A stretch of DNA of 20,306 nt from Mageeibacillus sp. UBA1243 (GTDB taxonomy: Bacteria > Bacillota > Clostridia > UBA1212): contig DBWH01000037.1 of assembly GCA_002308595.1 (NCBI GenBank), positions 1,978 through 22,283 on the forward strand, written 5' to 3'. Below are positions 14,215-20,306 of the stretch, in pieces. The notes beneath the pieces were generated by a model. It worked only from the letters and a program-made list of their open reading frames with translations. It was not told where the DNA came from and did not search any database. Made by a program: the position numbers and the translations under genes. How positions within the stretch are numbered: the stretch's first letter is position 1; each line of letters begins with the position of its first letter.

Positions 14215-16419
14215 ATGAGAACTACTATCAGAAGAATCGGTGCGCTCATACTGTCTTTGGCGCTTGTTGCTTCCTGCTTTATCGGCGGTTCGTATGCGTC
14301 GGACGGCGGGAGGGGGGCTCTTGCGGCTGACAACGCGGAGGGCACACTTTCGTTTGTGAAAAATTCCGACGGCACATACAGGATGTCGTACGAGATGAAC
14401 GGGAAGACGGTTGAGTACGTGCTTCCGGAGAGCGATTTTTACAGGAACGGACCGCTTGCAGGCACGGATGACCTCGGCAGGACTGTCGCCAATCAGTTTA
14501 CGGTTGTCGACCCGGACTACACCACCCTTGACGAAGCCGGCAATGCGACTGTGGTCGACGCGGCGGAGAGGACCGTTGGCGTGTTCGGTGAGAACGGCGA
14601 GCATTTCGTGGGCATCTTCTACTTCCTCTGGCTCGGTCAGAACAGTATCAAGAAGGGAAGAAACATTGAGGAAATTCTCGCAGAATACGGCAAGGACGCG
14701 AAAAAGGGCGACCTCGAGGACTGGGGCAACGTGAACGACATTTTCTTCTTCGCCGAGCCTCTTTACGGCTACTACTATTCGGGCGACGAGTGGGTCGTCA
14801 GGAAGCACATGGAGCTCCTCACAAACGCGGGCATCGACTTCCTCTATTTTGACACGACAAACAACTACATCTACGACTCGGTGGTCAAGCTCATTCAGAA
14901 GGTCTGCCACGAGATGAACGAGCAGGGCCTCAAGGCGCCCAAAATCGTGTTCTACACGCACACTGACGCCAAAATCAGGGTCCGCCAGATCTACAACGCA
15001 ATCTACAAGAAGGGCGAGTATCAGGACACGTGGTTCTACCTTGACGGCAAGCCGCTCATCATCGCCCCCGAAGAAGCCAATATTGACGATTTCTTCACCA
15101 TCAGAGAGCCACAGTGGCCCAACGAGCCCAAGGAGGACAACACATGGCCCTGGATCGACTGGCAGTGGCCCCAGGAGCTCTACGGACCTGCGGACAACCA
15201 GCTTGAGGCGATAAGCGTCTCGGTTGCGCAGCACTCCGGCAACGGCGAGTTTTCAACGTCTGCCCTCTACGGCTACCGGGGCAACCGCGGCCGCTCCTAC
15301 GACGGCACCAACGACAACCTCACGAAGGACTCGTACAAGCTCGGCCTCAACATCCAGCGCCAGTTCAACTACGCATACAACGCGGGCAGCAAGTACATTC
15401 TTGTGACAGGCTGGAACGAGTGGATCGCGGCAAGGCAGGAACCCACCAAGACGCGCCCCGTAAGGTTCATTGACACTTTCAGCTACGAGTACAGCCGCGA
15501 CATAGAGATGTCAAAGGGCGGCTATTTCGACAACTACTACATGCAGCTTGTCTCCAACACGGCAATGCTGAAGGGCGCCGTTCCGGGCATTCTCCGCGAT
15601 GACAGGCACCTCATTGACGTTTGCGGCATCTTTGACCAGTGGAACGCGGTCAGCCATGAGTATACAGATGTCATTGGCGATAACGCAGTCAGGAACGCGA
15701 GAGGCTCCATGGCGGGCACAAGGTACAAGGACGAGTCGGGCAGAAACGATATAGTCTCTATAAAGGTAACAAACGACGCGACCTACCTGCATTTTCTTGT
15801 CGAGTGCGCTGCGGACATTGCGGCGGCAGACGCGGACACATCCTGGCTCCAGATTCTCCTTGACGTTGACTCGTCCGCAGAGACGGGCTGGCTCGGCTAC
15901 GACTTCATACTGAACAACAAAGTCATTGACGCCAATGCGACAACCGTCGCATCATACAGCGGCTCAAACGGCAGCTACGGCTTCACCGACAAGGCCAACG
16001 TCGCGTACAAGGTCGAGAAAAACAAGTTTATGGTCAGCGTTCCTCTTGAGGAGCTCGGCATTGAATACATAACCAAGATAAATCTTCAGTTCAAGGTCTG
16101 CGACAGCAGGAACAAATACACGACCTGCGAGCAGTTCTACACCGAGGGCGACTGCGCGCCTCTGGGAAGGCTCAATTACGTCTACAGCACGTATTTCCCC
16201 AACGTTTCGGAGGTCAAACTCATCAAGACCGTCAAGGTCTCGGAGCGCGCCGCAAAGTTTTTAAACGACGACTCCCTTGACGTTGTAGGCGTTGAGACGC
16301 CGCCCGCAACGGCTAAGCCTTCGGGCGGCTCAAAGAAGGGCTGCGGCGGCTTCCTTGGCGGTGTGCTTGCGGTATCGGCAATCCTCGCCGCCGCGTATAT
16401 CATAAGAAGGAAGGAATGA
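14215..16419 (+). CDS. Secreted, membrane-anchored GH99-like glycoside hydrolase with C-terminal carbohydrate-binding domain
   Basis: A 734-residue exported protein. The signal peptide (1-28, cleavage near SYA/S) is followed by a catalytic-like TIM-barrel region (about 130-455): VGIFYFLWLGQNS (132-144), HMELLTNAGIDFLYFDTTN (198-216), KIVFYTHTD (243-251), TWFYLDGKPLI (272-282) and GWNEW (399-403). This pattern, above all WNEW, is typical of GH99/GH71-like enzymes acting on glycans. Residues about 465-655 resemble a DOMON/CBM9-like domain (VTNDATYLHFLVE, LQILLDVDSS, GWLGYDFILN). A Gly/Lys linker, a hydrophobic helix (713-730) and IIRRKE at the end anchor it to the membrane. CGGAGGT lies 5 nt before the ATG. 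It has its own promoter and shares a transcript with a micropeptide. The substrate is unknown, and catalytic acids were not identified. Confidence 0.65.
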   Translation: MRTTIRRIGALILSLALVASCFIGGSYASDGGRGALAADNAEGTLSFVKNSDGTYRMSYEMNGKTVEYVLPESDFYRNGPLAGTDDLGRTVANQFTVVDPDYTTLDEAGNATVVDAAERTVGVFGENGEHFVGIFYFLWLGQNSIKKGRNIEEILAEYGKDAKKGDLEDWGNVNDIFFFAEPLYGYYYSGDEWVVRKHMELLTNAGIDFLYFDTTNNYIYDSVVKLIQKVCHEMNEQGLKAPKIVFYTHTDAKIRVRQIYNAIYKKGEYQDTWFYLDGKPLIIAPEEANIDDFFTIREPQWPNEPKEDNTWPWIDWQWPQELYGPADNQLEAISVSVAQHSGNGEFSTSALYGYRGNRGRSYDGTNDNLTKDSYKLGLNIQRQFNYAYNAGSKYILVTGWNEWIAARQEPTKTRPVRFIDTFSYEYSRDIEMSKGGYFDNYYMQLVSNTAMLKGAVPGILRDDRHLIDVCGIFDQWNAVSHEYTDVIGDNAVRNARGSMAGTRYKDESGRNDIVSIKVTNDATYLHFLVECAADIAAADADTSWLQILLDVDSSAETGWLGYDFILNNKVIDANATTVASYSGSNGSYGFTDKANVAYKVEKNKFMVSVPLEELGIEYITKINLQFKVCDSRNKYTTCEQFYTEGDCAPLGRLNYVYSTYFPNVSEVKLIKTVKVSERAAKFLNDDSLDVVGVETPPATAKPSGGSKKGCGGFLGGVLAVSAILAAAYIIRRKE

Positions 16420-16425
16420 GGGTTT

Positions 16426-16515
16426 ATGGAAAACGTTTTCATTGCCGTGTACGCGCTGATGCTGGTGACAATGGTAGTGATCGGTATCGCAGCGTTCTTT
16501 AAAAACAGGAAGTGA
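16426..16515 (+). CDS. 29-residue single-pass membrane micropeptide
   Basis: ATG 16426 to TGA 16515, 6 nt after the GH99-like stop, with GAGGG upstream (the AAGGAATGAGGG segment overlapping the previous stop). The product is MENVFIAVYALMLVTMVVIG plus IAAFFKNRK: one hydrophobic helix of about 20 residues followed by a positive KNRK end, as for a small inner-membrane protein with its C-terminus inside. It ends just before the terminator, so it is part of the transcript. Its function is unknown; it may associate with the membrane-anchored enzyme next to it. Confidence 0.6.
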   Translation: MENVFIAVYALMLVTMVVIGIAAFFKNRK

Positions 16516-16526
16516 ATTATAAAATG

Positions 16527-16569
16527 AAGCGCTTTTCCTCAAAAATTGATCAGGGGAAAAGCGCTTTTT
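16527..16569 (+). terminator. Intrinsic terminator between convergent genes
   Basis: AAGCGCTTTTCC (16527-16538) pairs perfectly with GGAAAAGCGCTT (16555-16566) and is followed by TTTA on the plus strand. On the minus strand it is followed by CATTTTAT, so it may also serve the diguanylate cyclase gene. Confidence 0.85.
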
Positions 16570-16588
16570 AGATATTGGCGGTATTTTA

Positions 16589-18745
16589 TTAAACCTGCTC
16601 GCTTGACTCGCGTGCGCGCTTGTTTGAGTACATGAGCTGGTCTGCGCGGAGGACAACGCTCTCGGCATTTCTGTCAATGTCCGGATCGAACACCGCAATA
16701 CCGATGGAGACGCTTACTTTCTCCCACCTGTTTTCGGCGTTCATGCGTGTCTCCTCTGAATTCTTCCTGAATCTGTCGCTGAGGGCGTCGCGGTTCCTGA
16801 AATCTTCATTCTGGAGAACCACCACAAATTCGTCGCCGCCGATCCTGAAAACGGGGCTGTGGGTGAACGTCCTGCAGATGAGCTGAGCCGCAGTCTTGAG
16901 GTAAACGTCGCCTTTGTCGTGACCGAAGAGGTCGTTCATCTGTTTGAGCCTGTCGCAGTCAAACATCGCGATCGCAAACTCAAAACTGTCGTCCCTTGCA
17001 ATCTCGTCCTGAAGCTTCTGAATGTATTCGTCAAAAGCCCTCTTGTTCTTTACGGACGTGAGCGGGTCAAGATAAACGCGCTTGTTGAGGTCATCAACCT
17101 TAAGGTGGGTCTCCTCAGCTTCCTTCTTGGCCTTGATCATCCTGTTCTGCGCGATGATGACGGCAATGAGAGCCACGATGACAACCACGGACGCGATAAC
17201 CACGGCCGGGTTTGCCTTGAGGAAGTCGATGAGCGTCGGTTTTGACTCGTCAACGGAATAGTAGGTGAGGGCGGCGTTGATCACTGTGTTGTTGATGATG
17301 CTTGTCGTCCTCGTAAGAATCGAGTAGAGTTCTTTGTTTCCGCGTCTCAGAGCGATGCTGTACTCAACTTCTTCGCCTGTCGCGAGAGGCGAGAGTCCGT
17401 ACTGGTCGCAGAGCTTGGCGAGGTTGTTGTAGCGGTAGTTGCTGATGAGAACGCAGTCCGCCTCACCTTTTGAAACGGCGCGCATGCACGCCTGAACGTC
17501 CGAATACTCCACAGTCTTCCAGTCGGAGAAGTGATCCTTTACTATCGATAAATAGTTGTGGTTTCCCTTCTCGATTGCCGTGACAATATTTTCCTTGCCG
17601 GCGAAGGCCTTCTGGTCCGATTTGCGAACGAGCGCATACGTCTCGGTCTTCATTATAGGAGGAGTGATGATGAATCCCATCTCCTCGCTGTCGGCAATGC
17701 TGAGATTTGACGGGAACATGCAGTCAATCTCGCCTTTTCTGAGCGCTTCCATGGCTGCCTGCGACGTGGAAAAGCCAACGGTCTCAAAATCGATGTGAGC
17801 GTTTCCGAGGCAGTCTGCGGCCTGATCGAGATAGTTTTTAAGAGCGCCTGTCAGATTGCCGTCATCGCCGGTTCCGCAGAACGACAGATAATTCTCCTGA
17901 TAGCCGATGCGGATCTTTCCGTGCGACAGCAGCCAGTCCTTCTCCGCGGAGGAGAGGAAGATGTTCGCGCCTGAGTTATTGACGTATTTATCGAGAAGCT
18001 GCTGGTTGTAGAAACGGTTCTCGTCAAGAATTCTTCCCATCGCGTACTCAAGATCCTCAAGGAGGTCCTGACGCGAATTTGTAACGGCAAAGTAAAAGTC
18101 GGACGAACCGATTTTAAAGACCGGAACTCCGTCAGTGTTTCCGCCGTAAGCATCCATCGTGAGGAAAGCGTCAAGCTCTCCGTCGGTGAGCATCTTGTAA
18201 GACTCCTCTTCGGAGCCCGTGAGCTCTATAACATTGCTCTTTATACCGTACTGAGCTTCCCATTCGCTGAAAAGCCCGGTCATGATACTGCCCTTGTTGA
18301 TACCGACTTTTTTACCGTCAAACCAGCCCGGAGAATCCGGAACGTAGCCGAGCTTGGCGGATACGAAAAGATAGTACTCCTCCGTGCCCATCGCATAAGA
18401 GGGGAAAAGCATGATTTCGGCGCGGTCATCCGTGTATGAAACGTCGCTCAGCAGGTCAATCTCGCCGTTTATGAGCATCTGCATCAGTTCGGGCCAGCTG
18501 CCGGTGACATACTCATACCGCCAATTCGTATAAGCCGCAATTTTCTGCTGATAGTCGTACGCGTAACCGGAACGTCTTCCGAATTTGTTCGTCATGTAGG
18601 GCGACTCGTACCATCCAACCCGTACGACTTTTCCCGTCTCTGCTGCATGCGTTCTGAAGGGCACCATGAATGCCGCGGCAACCGCGAGGCACACCAAAAA
18701 TGCCGCAATGCGTTTCAGCTTGTTTTCATGTTTTTTTGAAGACAT
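16589..18745 (-). CDS. Diguanylate cyclase with two periplasmic-binding-protein-like sensor domains
   Basis: A 718-residue membrane sensor that should make c-di-GMP from two GTP. It has a signal anchor (about 12-34), two tandem SBP_bac_3-type domains outside the membrane (about 40-255, starting VVRVGWYESPY; about 275-500, starting GKIRIGYQENY), a membrane helix (514-533), a short coiled linker (534-555) and a GGDEF domain (about 556-718). That domain has DPLTSVKNKRAFDEYI, FDCDRLKQMNDLFGHDKGD and the intact active-site GGDEF (636-640). The RxxD inhibitory site usually five residues ahead of GG is absent (FTHS there). The sensors resemble amino-acid-binding proteins, so it may respond to an amino acid or small solute. 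AGAGGATAAGGA precedes the ATG. Confidence 0.93.
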   Translation of the reverse strand: MSSKKHENKLKRIAAFLVCLAVAAAFMVPFRTHAAETGKVVRVGWYESPYMTNKFGRRSGYAYDYQQKIAAYTNWRYEYVTGSWPELMQMLINGEIDLLSDVSYTDDRAEIMLFPSYAMGTEEYYLFVSAKLGYVPDSPGWFDGKKVGINKGSIMTGLFSEWEAQYGIKSNVIELTGSEEESYKMLTDGELDAFLTMDAYGGNTDGVPVFKIGSSDFYFAVTNSRQDLLEDLEYAMGRILDENRFYNQQLLDKYVNNSGANIFLSSAEKDWLLSHGKIRIGYQENYLSFCGTGDDGNLTGALKNYLDQAADCLGNAHIDFETVGFSTSQAAMEALRKGEIDCMFPSNLSIADSEEMGFIITPPIMKTETYALVRKSDQKAFAGKENIVTAIEKGNHNYLSIVKDHFSDWKTVEYSDVQACMRAVSKGEADCVLISNYRYNNLAKLCDQYGLSPLATGEEVEYSIALRRGNKELYSILTRTTSIINNTVINAALTYYSVDESKPTLIDFLKANPAVVIASVVVIVALIAVIIAQNRMIKAKKEAEETHLKVDDLNKRVYLDPLTSVKNKRAFDEYIQKLQDEIARDDSFEFAIAMFDCDRLKQMNDLFGHDKGDVYLKTAAQLICRTFTHSPVFRIGGDEFVVVLQNEDFRNRDALSDRFRKNSEETRMNAENRWEKVSVSIGIAVFDPDIDRNAESVVLRADQLMYSNKRARESSEQV

Positions 18746-18827
18746 TCCTTATCCTCTTTCCGCAGACACGAAAGCACTGTTTCTTTGCTTCCGTATCAAA
18801 GATGTGATATGAAATCACCAATGCGAG

Positions 18828-18856
18828 ACTATATCACAGTTCCGCCGCCAAGGCAA
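18828..18856 (-). promoter_or_regulatory. Promoter of the diguanylate cyclase gene
   Basis: On the minus strand TTGCCT (18851-18856) and TATAGT (18828-18833) are spaced by 17 bp. The leader is about 75 nt and contains the GTGAT/ATCAC dyad, which could be a regulatory site. Confidence 0.6.
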
Positions 18857-18965
18857 TTGCGTCTTTCCTATTTAAAGAAAAAAAGCCCGAAGAATAGGCA
18901 GGAATGATTGAAAGAAACTGTTTTTCCTTAAACAGGGTTTGTATTTTTTTGAGGCAACCGCCTAA

Positions 18966-18989
18966 GTTAGATAACAATCGTTATTTAAC
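18966..18989. repeat. AT-rich 10-bp inverted repeat
   Basis: GTTAGATAAC (18966-18975) and GTTATTTAAC (18980-18989) match at 9 of 10 positions around AATC. There is no U-tract behind it on either strand. It could be a protein-binding site or part of the 3' end of the HD transcript. Confidence 0.45.
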
Positions 18990-19083
18990 ACCAGCAATTT
19001 ATACCACAAAAAATTGCCTAATTCAAGGGCTTATATTATATTAAGATACACGGTTCGAAAAGTGAAGAAAACGGGAAGACAGT

Positions 19084-19113
19084 AAAAAAACGTTTCACGG
19101 CAGGCGCCTGCCG
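19084..19113 (-). terminator. Terminator overlapping the end of the HD gene
   Basis: The palindrome CGGCAGGCGCCTGCCG (19098-19113) lies in the last codons of the HD gene, and seven T residues on the minus strand (19084-19090) follow after TGAAACG. The gap of 7 nt between stem and T-run is long, so its strength is uncertain. Confidence 0.5.
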
Positions 19114-19970
19114 ACAATTTCTTTCTGCGTGATATGGTATTTTGTCCTGCCGTTGGTAGCTCTGCGGCACTGGTCAAGCGTGCTCTGCATCTTTTCAAAC
19201 AGACTGAACAGCGCAGTTTCGACCTCGGGCTTGTCGGTTTTGTAGAATACGACAAACTGTTCTTTCTCAACGGTCATGTATCTGACGGCTTCGTGTTTCT
19301 CAAACTCAATGTTATGATCGTTCGAAATTATTTTCGGTATGTCATAAAGCAGGCTCGAATTTCTCGACGCCGTTATGTCTATCTCGTCGGAGAGCCTGAT
19401 GATCGCGGCAAGGAAGGGCAGGCAGACCGTGTTCCCGTTTGGCACCTTAAGGGCAATGGGATAATCCGCCTCGTTTGTGAGGTCGGTCTTCCTGTGGCCG
19501 CGGGAGATCTGGATGATCGCGCGCAGGTGCTCCTCGGAGGGAATTTCGAAGAATTCGGCGTACTTGGCGATAAACCTGCCGGAAAACTCGTTGTGGAAGT
19601 CGCGGATGATCTTCATTGGGTTTGACCTGTCGTGCGTCTCAAAGTAATCGCCAAAGTCAATCTCGTTCAAAAACGTCTCGTAGTCCTTGTGGCTGACGCC
19701 CATGCCGGTGTCGTGAAAATAACAGGCAACGAGCAGACAGTAGATCTCGTCCGGATTCATACTGTCAATTTCAGAGCCGATAATCCTGTTGCAGAAATCT
19801 ATTACGTTGAGCGAGTGAAACTCTGTGTGGTCGGTGTACTCGGGGAAGATCAGCTTGTAGTTGGAGAGGATGTACTGCATGGAAAAGACGGTATCGGTAA
19901 ACCGTTTGTGAAGATCCGGACTCAGATCCCGCAGCCGTTTTTCAAGAGTGAAATCATAGTTGTTTTCCAT
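19095..19970 (-). CDS. HD-domain phosphohydrolase-like protein
   Basis: A 291-residue soluble protein with a complete HD-type metal site pattern: DHTEFHS (H48, H52), CYFHDTGM (H86, D87), RDFHNEFSGRFI (H126), ISRGHR (H159) and RLSDEIDI (D195). HD proteins are metal-dependent phosphohydrolases that often act on nucleotides or nucleotide second messengers. The layout is close to the HD part of larger HD/ATPase proteins, but here it stands alone with about 90 C-terminal residues of mixed structure (VRYMTVEKEQFVVFYKTDK). AGAGGC precedes the ATG, and a promoter with TTGAAA/TAAAGT lies upstream. It neighbours a diguanylate cyclase, but it lacks the HD-GYP motif, so c-di-GMP breakdown is not supported. 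The substrate is unknown. Confidence 0.75.
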   Translation of the reverse strand: MENNYDFTLEKRLRDLSPDLHKRFTDTVFSMQYILSNYKLIFPEYTDHTEFHSLNVIDFCNRIIGSEIDSMNPDEIYCLLVACYFHDTGMGVSHKDYETFLNEIDFGDYFETHDRSNPMKIIRDFHNEFSGRFIAKYAEFFEIPSEEHLRAIIQISRGHRKTDLTNEADYPIALKVPNGNTVCLPFLAAIIRLSDEIDITASRNSSLLYDIPKIISNDHNIEFEKHEAVRYMTVEKEQFVVFYKTDKPEVETALFSLFEKMQSTLDQCRRATNGRTKYHITQKEIVGRRLP

Positions 19971-20010
19971 GCCAAGCCTCTGTTAGCGTTGATGATTCGT
20001 GATGGAATAT

Positions 20011-20039
20011 ACTTTAGCACAAACAACTGTTTTTTTCAA
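20011..20039 (-). promoter_or_regulatory. Promoter of the HD gene
   Basis: On the minus strand TTGAAA (20034-20039) and TAAAGT (20011-20016) are spaced by 17 bp. The predicted start is about 35 nt before the ATG. Confidence 0.6.
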
Positions 20040-20046
20040 CGAGGAA

Positions 20047-20082
20047 ACCGCCAATGTGCAAGGCGCGCGGTTACATTGGCGG
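20047..20082. repeat. Inverted pair of the ACCGCCAATG intergenic motif
   Basis: CCGCCAATGT (20048-20057) and ACATTGGCGG (20072-20081) form a perfect 10-bp stem with a 14-nt GC-rich loop. It lies between divergent promoters. No U-tract follows on either strand. Confidence 0.6.
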
Positions 20083-20159
20083 CATCATGTATATTCTGCA
20101 ATCAAAACTGAACATTTTTGAACCCGCAAAAAACTCTTCTTGTCTTGAGTTGTTTTTGA

Positions 20160-20165
20160 TATAAT
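20160..20165 (+). promoter_or_regulatory. -10 element of the right-edge gene
   Basis: A perfect TATAAT with a poor -35 (TTCTTG at 17 bp, or TTGTCT at 14 bp). The transcript would start near 20172, about 30 nt before the short ORF. Confidence 0.5.
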
Positions 20166-20200
20166 ATGGATTATTCACAACTGCCTTGAGGATAGAGCTT

Positions 20201-20266
20201 ATGACATGTGACAAACTTGCCGATTCTTGTGTGAACGGAATCAAAACGGAGGGAAGAGCACTGTGA
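20201..20266 (+). CDS. Short ORF (21 aa) overlapping the next gene
   Basis: ATG 20201 with GAGGA about 9 nt upstream encodes MTCDKLADSCVNGIKTEGRA plus L before TGA. Its stop overlaps the GTG start of the next gene by 4 nt (GTGA), the geometry of translational coupling. It has no recognisable domain; it may be a leader peptide that controls the next gene, or chance. Confidence 0.35.
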   Translation: MTCDKLADSCVNGIKTEGRAL

Positions 20267-20306
20267 AAAGAGCCTGGGTTATCATTGTCAATGTGATCAT
20301 CATGAT
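20263..20306 (+). CDS. Start of an exported or membrane protein, truncated by right edge
   Basis: GTG 20263 follows GGAGGGAA by about 9 nt. The visible product is (M)KRAWVIIVNVIIM, a positive start followed by a hydrophobic helix, as in a signal peptide or first membrane segment. The product cannot be named from 14 residues. Confidence 0.5.
   Translation, partial: MKRAWVIIVNVIIM

Larger units (their letters stand above)
18746..19094. other. Intergenic region between diguanylate cyclase and HD genes
   Basis: It contains the diguanylate cyclase promoter, a small GTGAT/ATCAC dyad (18804-18818 region), a CTGTTT/AAACAG hairpin near 18920, an AT-rich inverted repeat at 18966-18989 and an AT-rich tail next to the HD gene. 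I see no gene or known RNA. Confidence 0.5.

Noticed and set aside
14155..15234. A 359-codon open frame on the minus strand opposite the GH99-like gene
   Set aside because: It mirrors the opposite gene's codon periodicity, has no ribosome binding site and would cross that gene's promoter and signal peptide.
19095..19970. HD protein as a c-di-GMP phosphodiesterase paired with the diguanylate cyclase
   Set aside because: The GYP signature and the length of an HD-GYP domain are missing, so adjacency alone does not support it.
1..20306. CRISPR arrays, tRNA or rRNA genes, insertion sequences
   Set aside because: No regularly spaced direct repeats, no cloverleaf with a GGTTCGA-type arm, no rRNA segments and no transposase-like frame were seen.

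Overview
The window is most likely from an uncultured or gut/rumen-type Clostridia (Bacillota) chromosome. The support is Gram-positive-style ribosome binding sites (AGGAGG-like before nearly every gene), near-consensus sigma-A promoters (TTGACA-17-TATAAT), many intrinsic terminators, a roughly balanced base composition, and the protein families present. This placement is inference. I see no rRNA, tRNA, CRISPR array, insertion sequence or phage module.

Layout. 1-851 (-): 5' part of a MATE-family exporter that runs off the left edge. 1017-1660 (+): toxin-first HigBA-type toxin-antitoxin pair with a consensus promoter carrying a palindrome over its -10. 1813-4284 (-): a two-gene nucleotide/nucleoside salvage operon (nucleoside hydrolase, then 5'-nucleotidase-like metallophosphatase) with a terminator. 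4285-4978: intergenic stretch with two tandem plus-strand terminators, a perfect-consensus promoter and a leader of about 380 nt. 4979-10949 (+): complete oligopeptide ABC importer operon oppBCDFA. 11169-12590 (-): pyruvate kinase. 12778-13143 (-): small XRE-type regulator. 13374-13874 (-): TetR-type regulator. 14215-16515 (+): secreted, membrane-anchored GH99-like glycoside hydrolase and a 29-aa membrane micropeptide. 16589-18745 (-): diguanylate cyclase with two periplasmic-binding-protein-like sensor domains. 19095-19970 (-): HD-domain phosphohydrolase-like protein. 20201-20306 (+): short ORF overlapping the start of a gene that leaves the window.

The most striking observation is the substrate-binding lipoprotein OppA (9138-10949). 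Its order is circularly permuted relative to canonical OppA: the segment that normally ends the protein (from the YNTSEGHK strand to the end) sits directly behind the signal peptide. It is followed by the segment that normally starts the mature protein, and the reading frame stops where the canonical protein would continue into YNTSEGHK. Nothing appears to be missing, so this looks like a natural circular permutation rather than a truncation.

A second theme is a short intergenic motif, ACCGCCAATG or its complement, often near GGCGCC or GC-rich inverted repeats. It recurs in seven places between genes. Functionally the window combines peptide import (opp), nucleoside salvage, glycolysis (pyk), extracellular glycan processing and second-messenger signalling (GGDEF, possibly HD), consistent with a nutrient-scavenging anaerobe.
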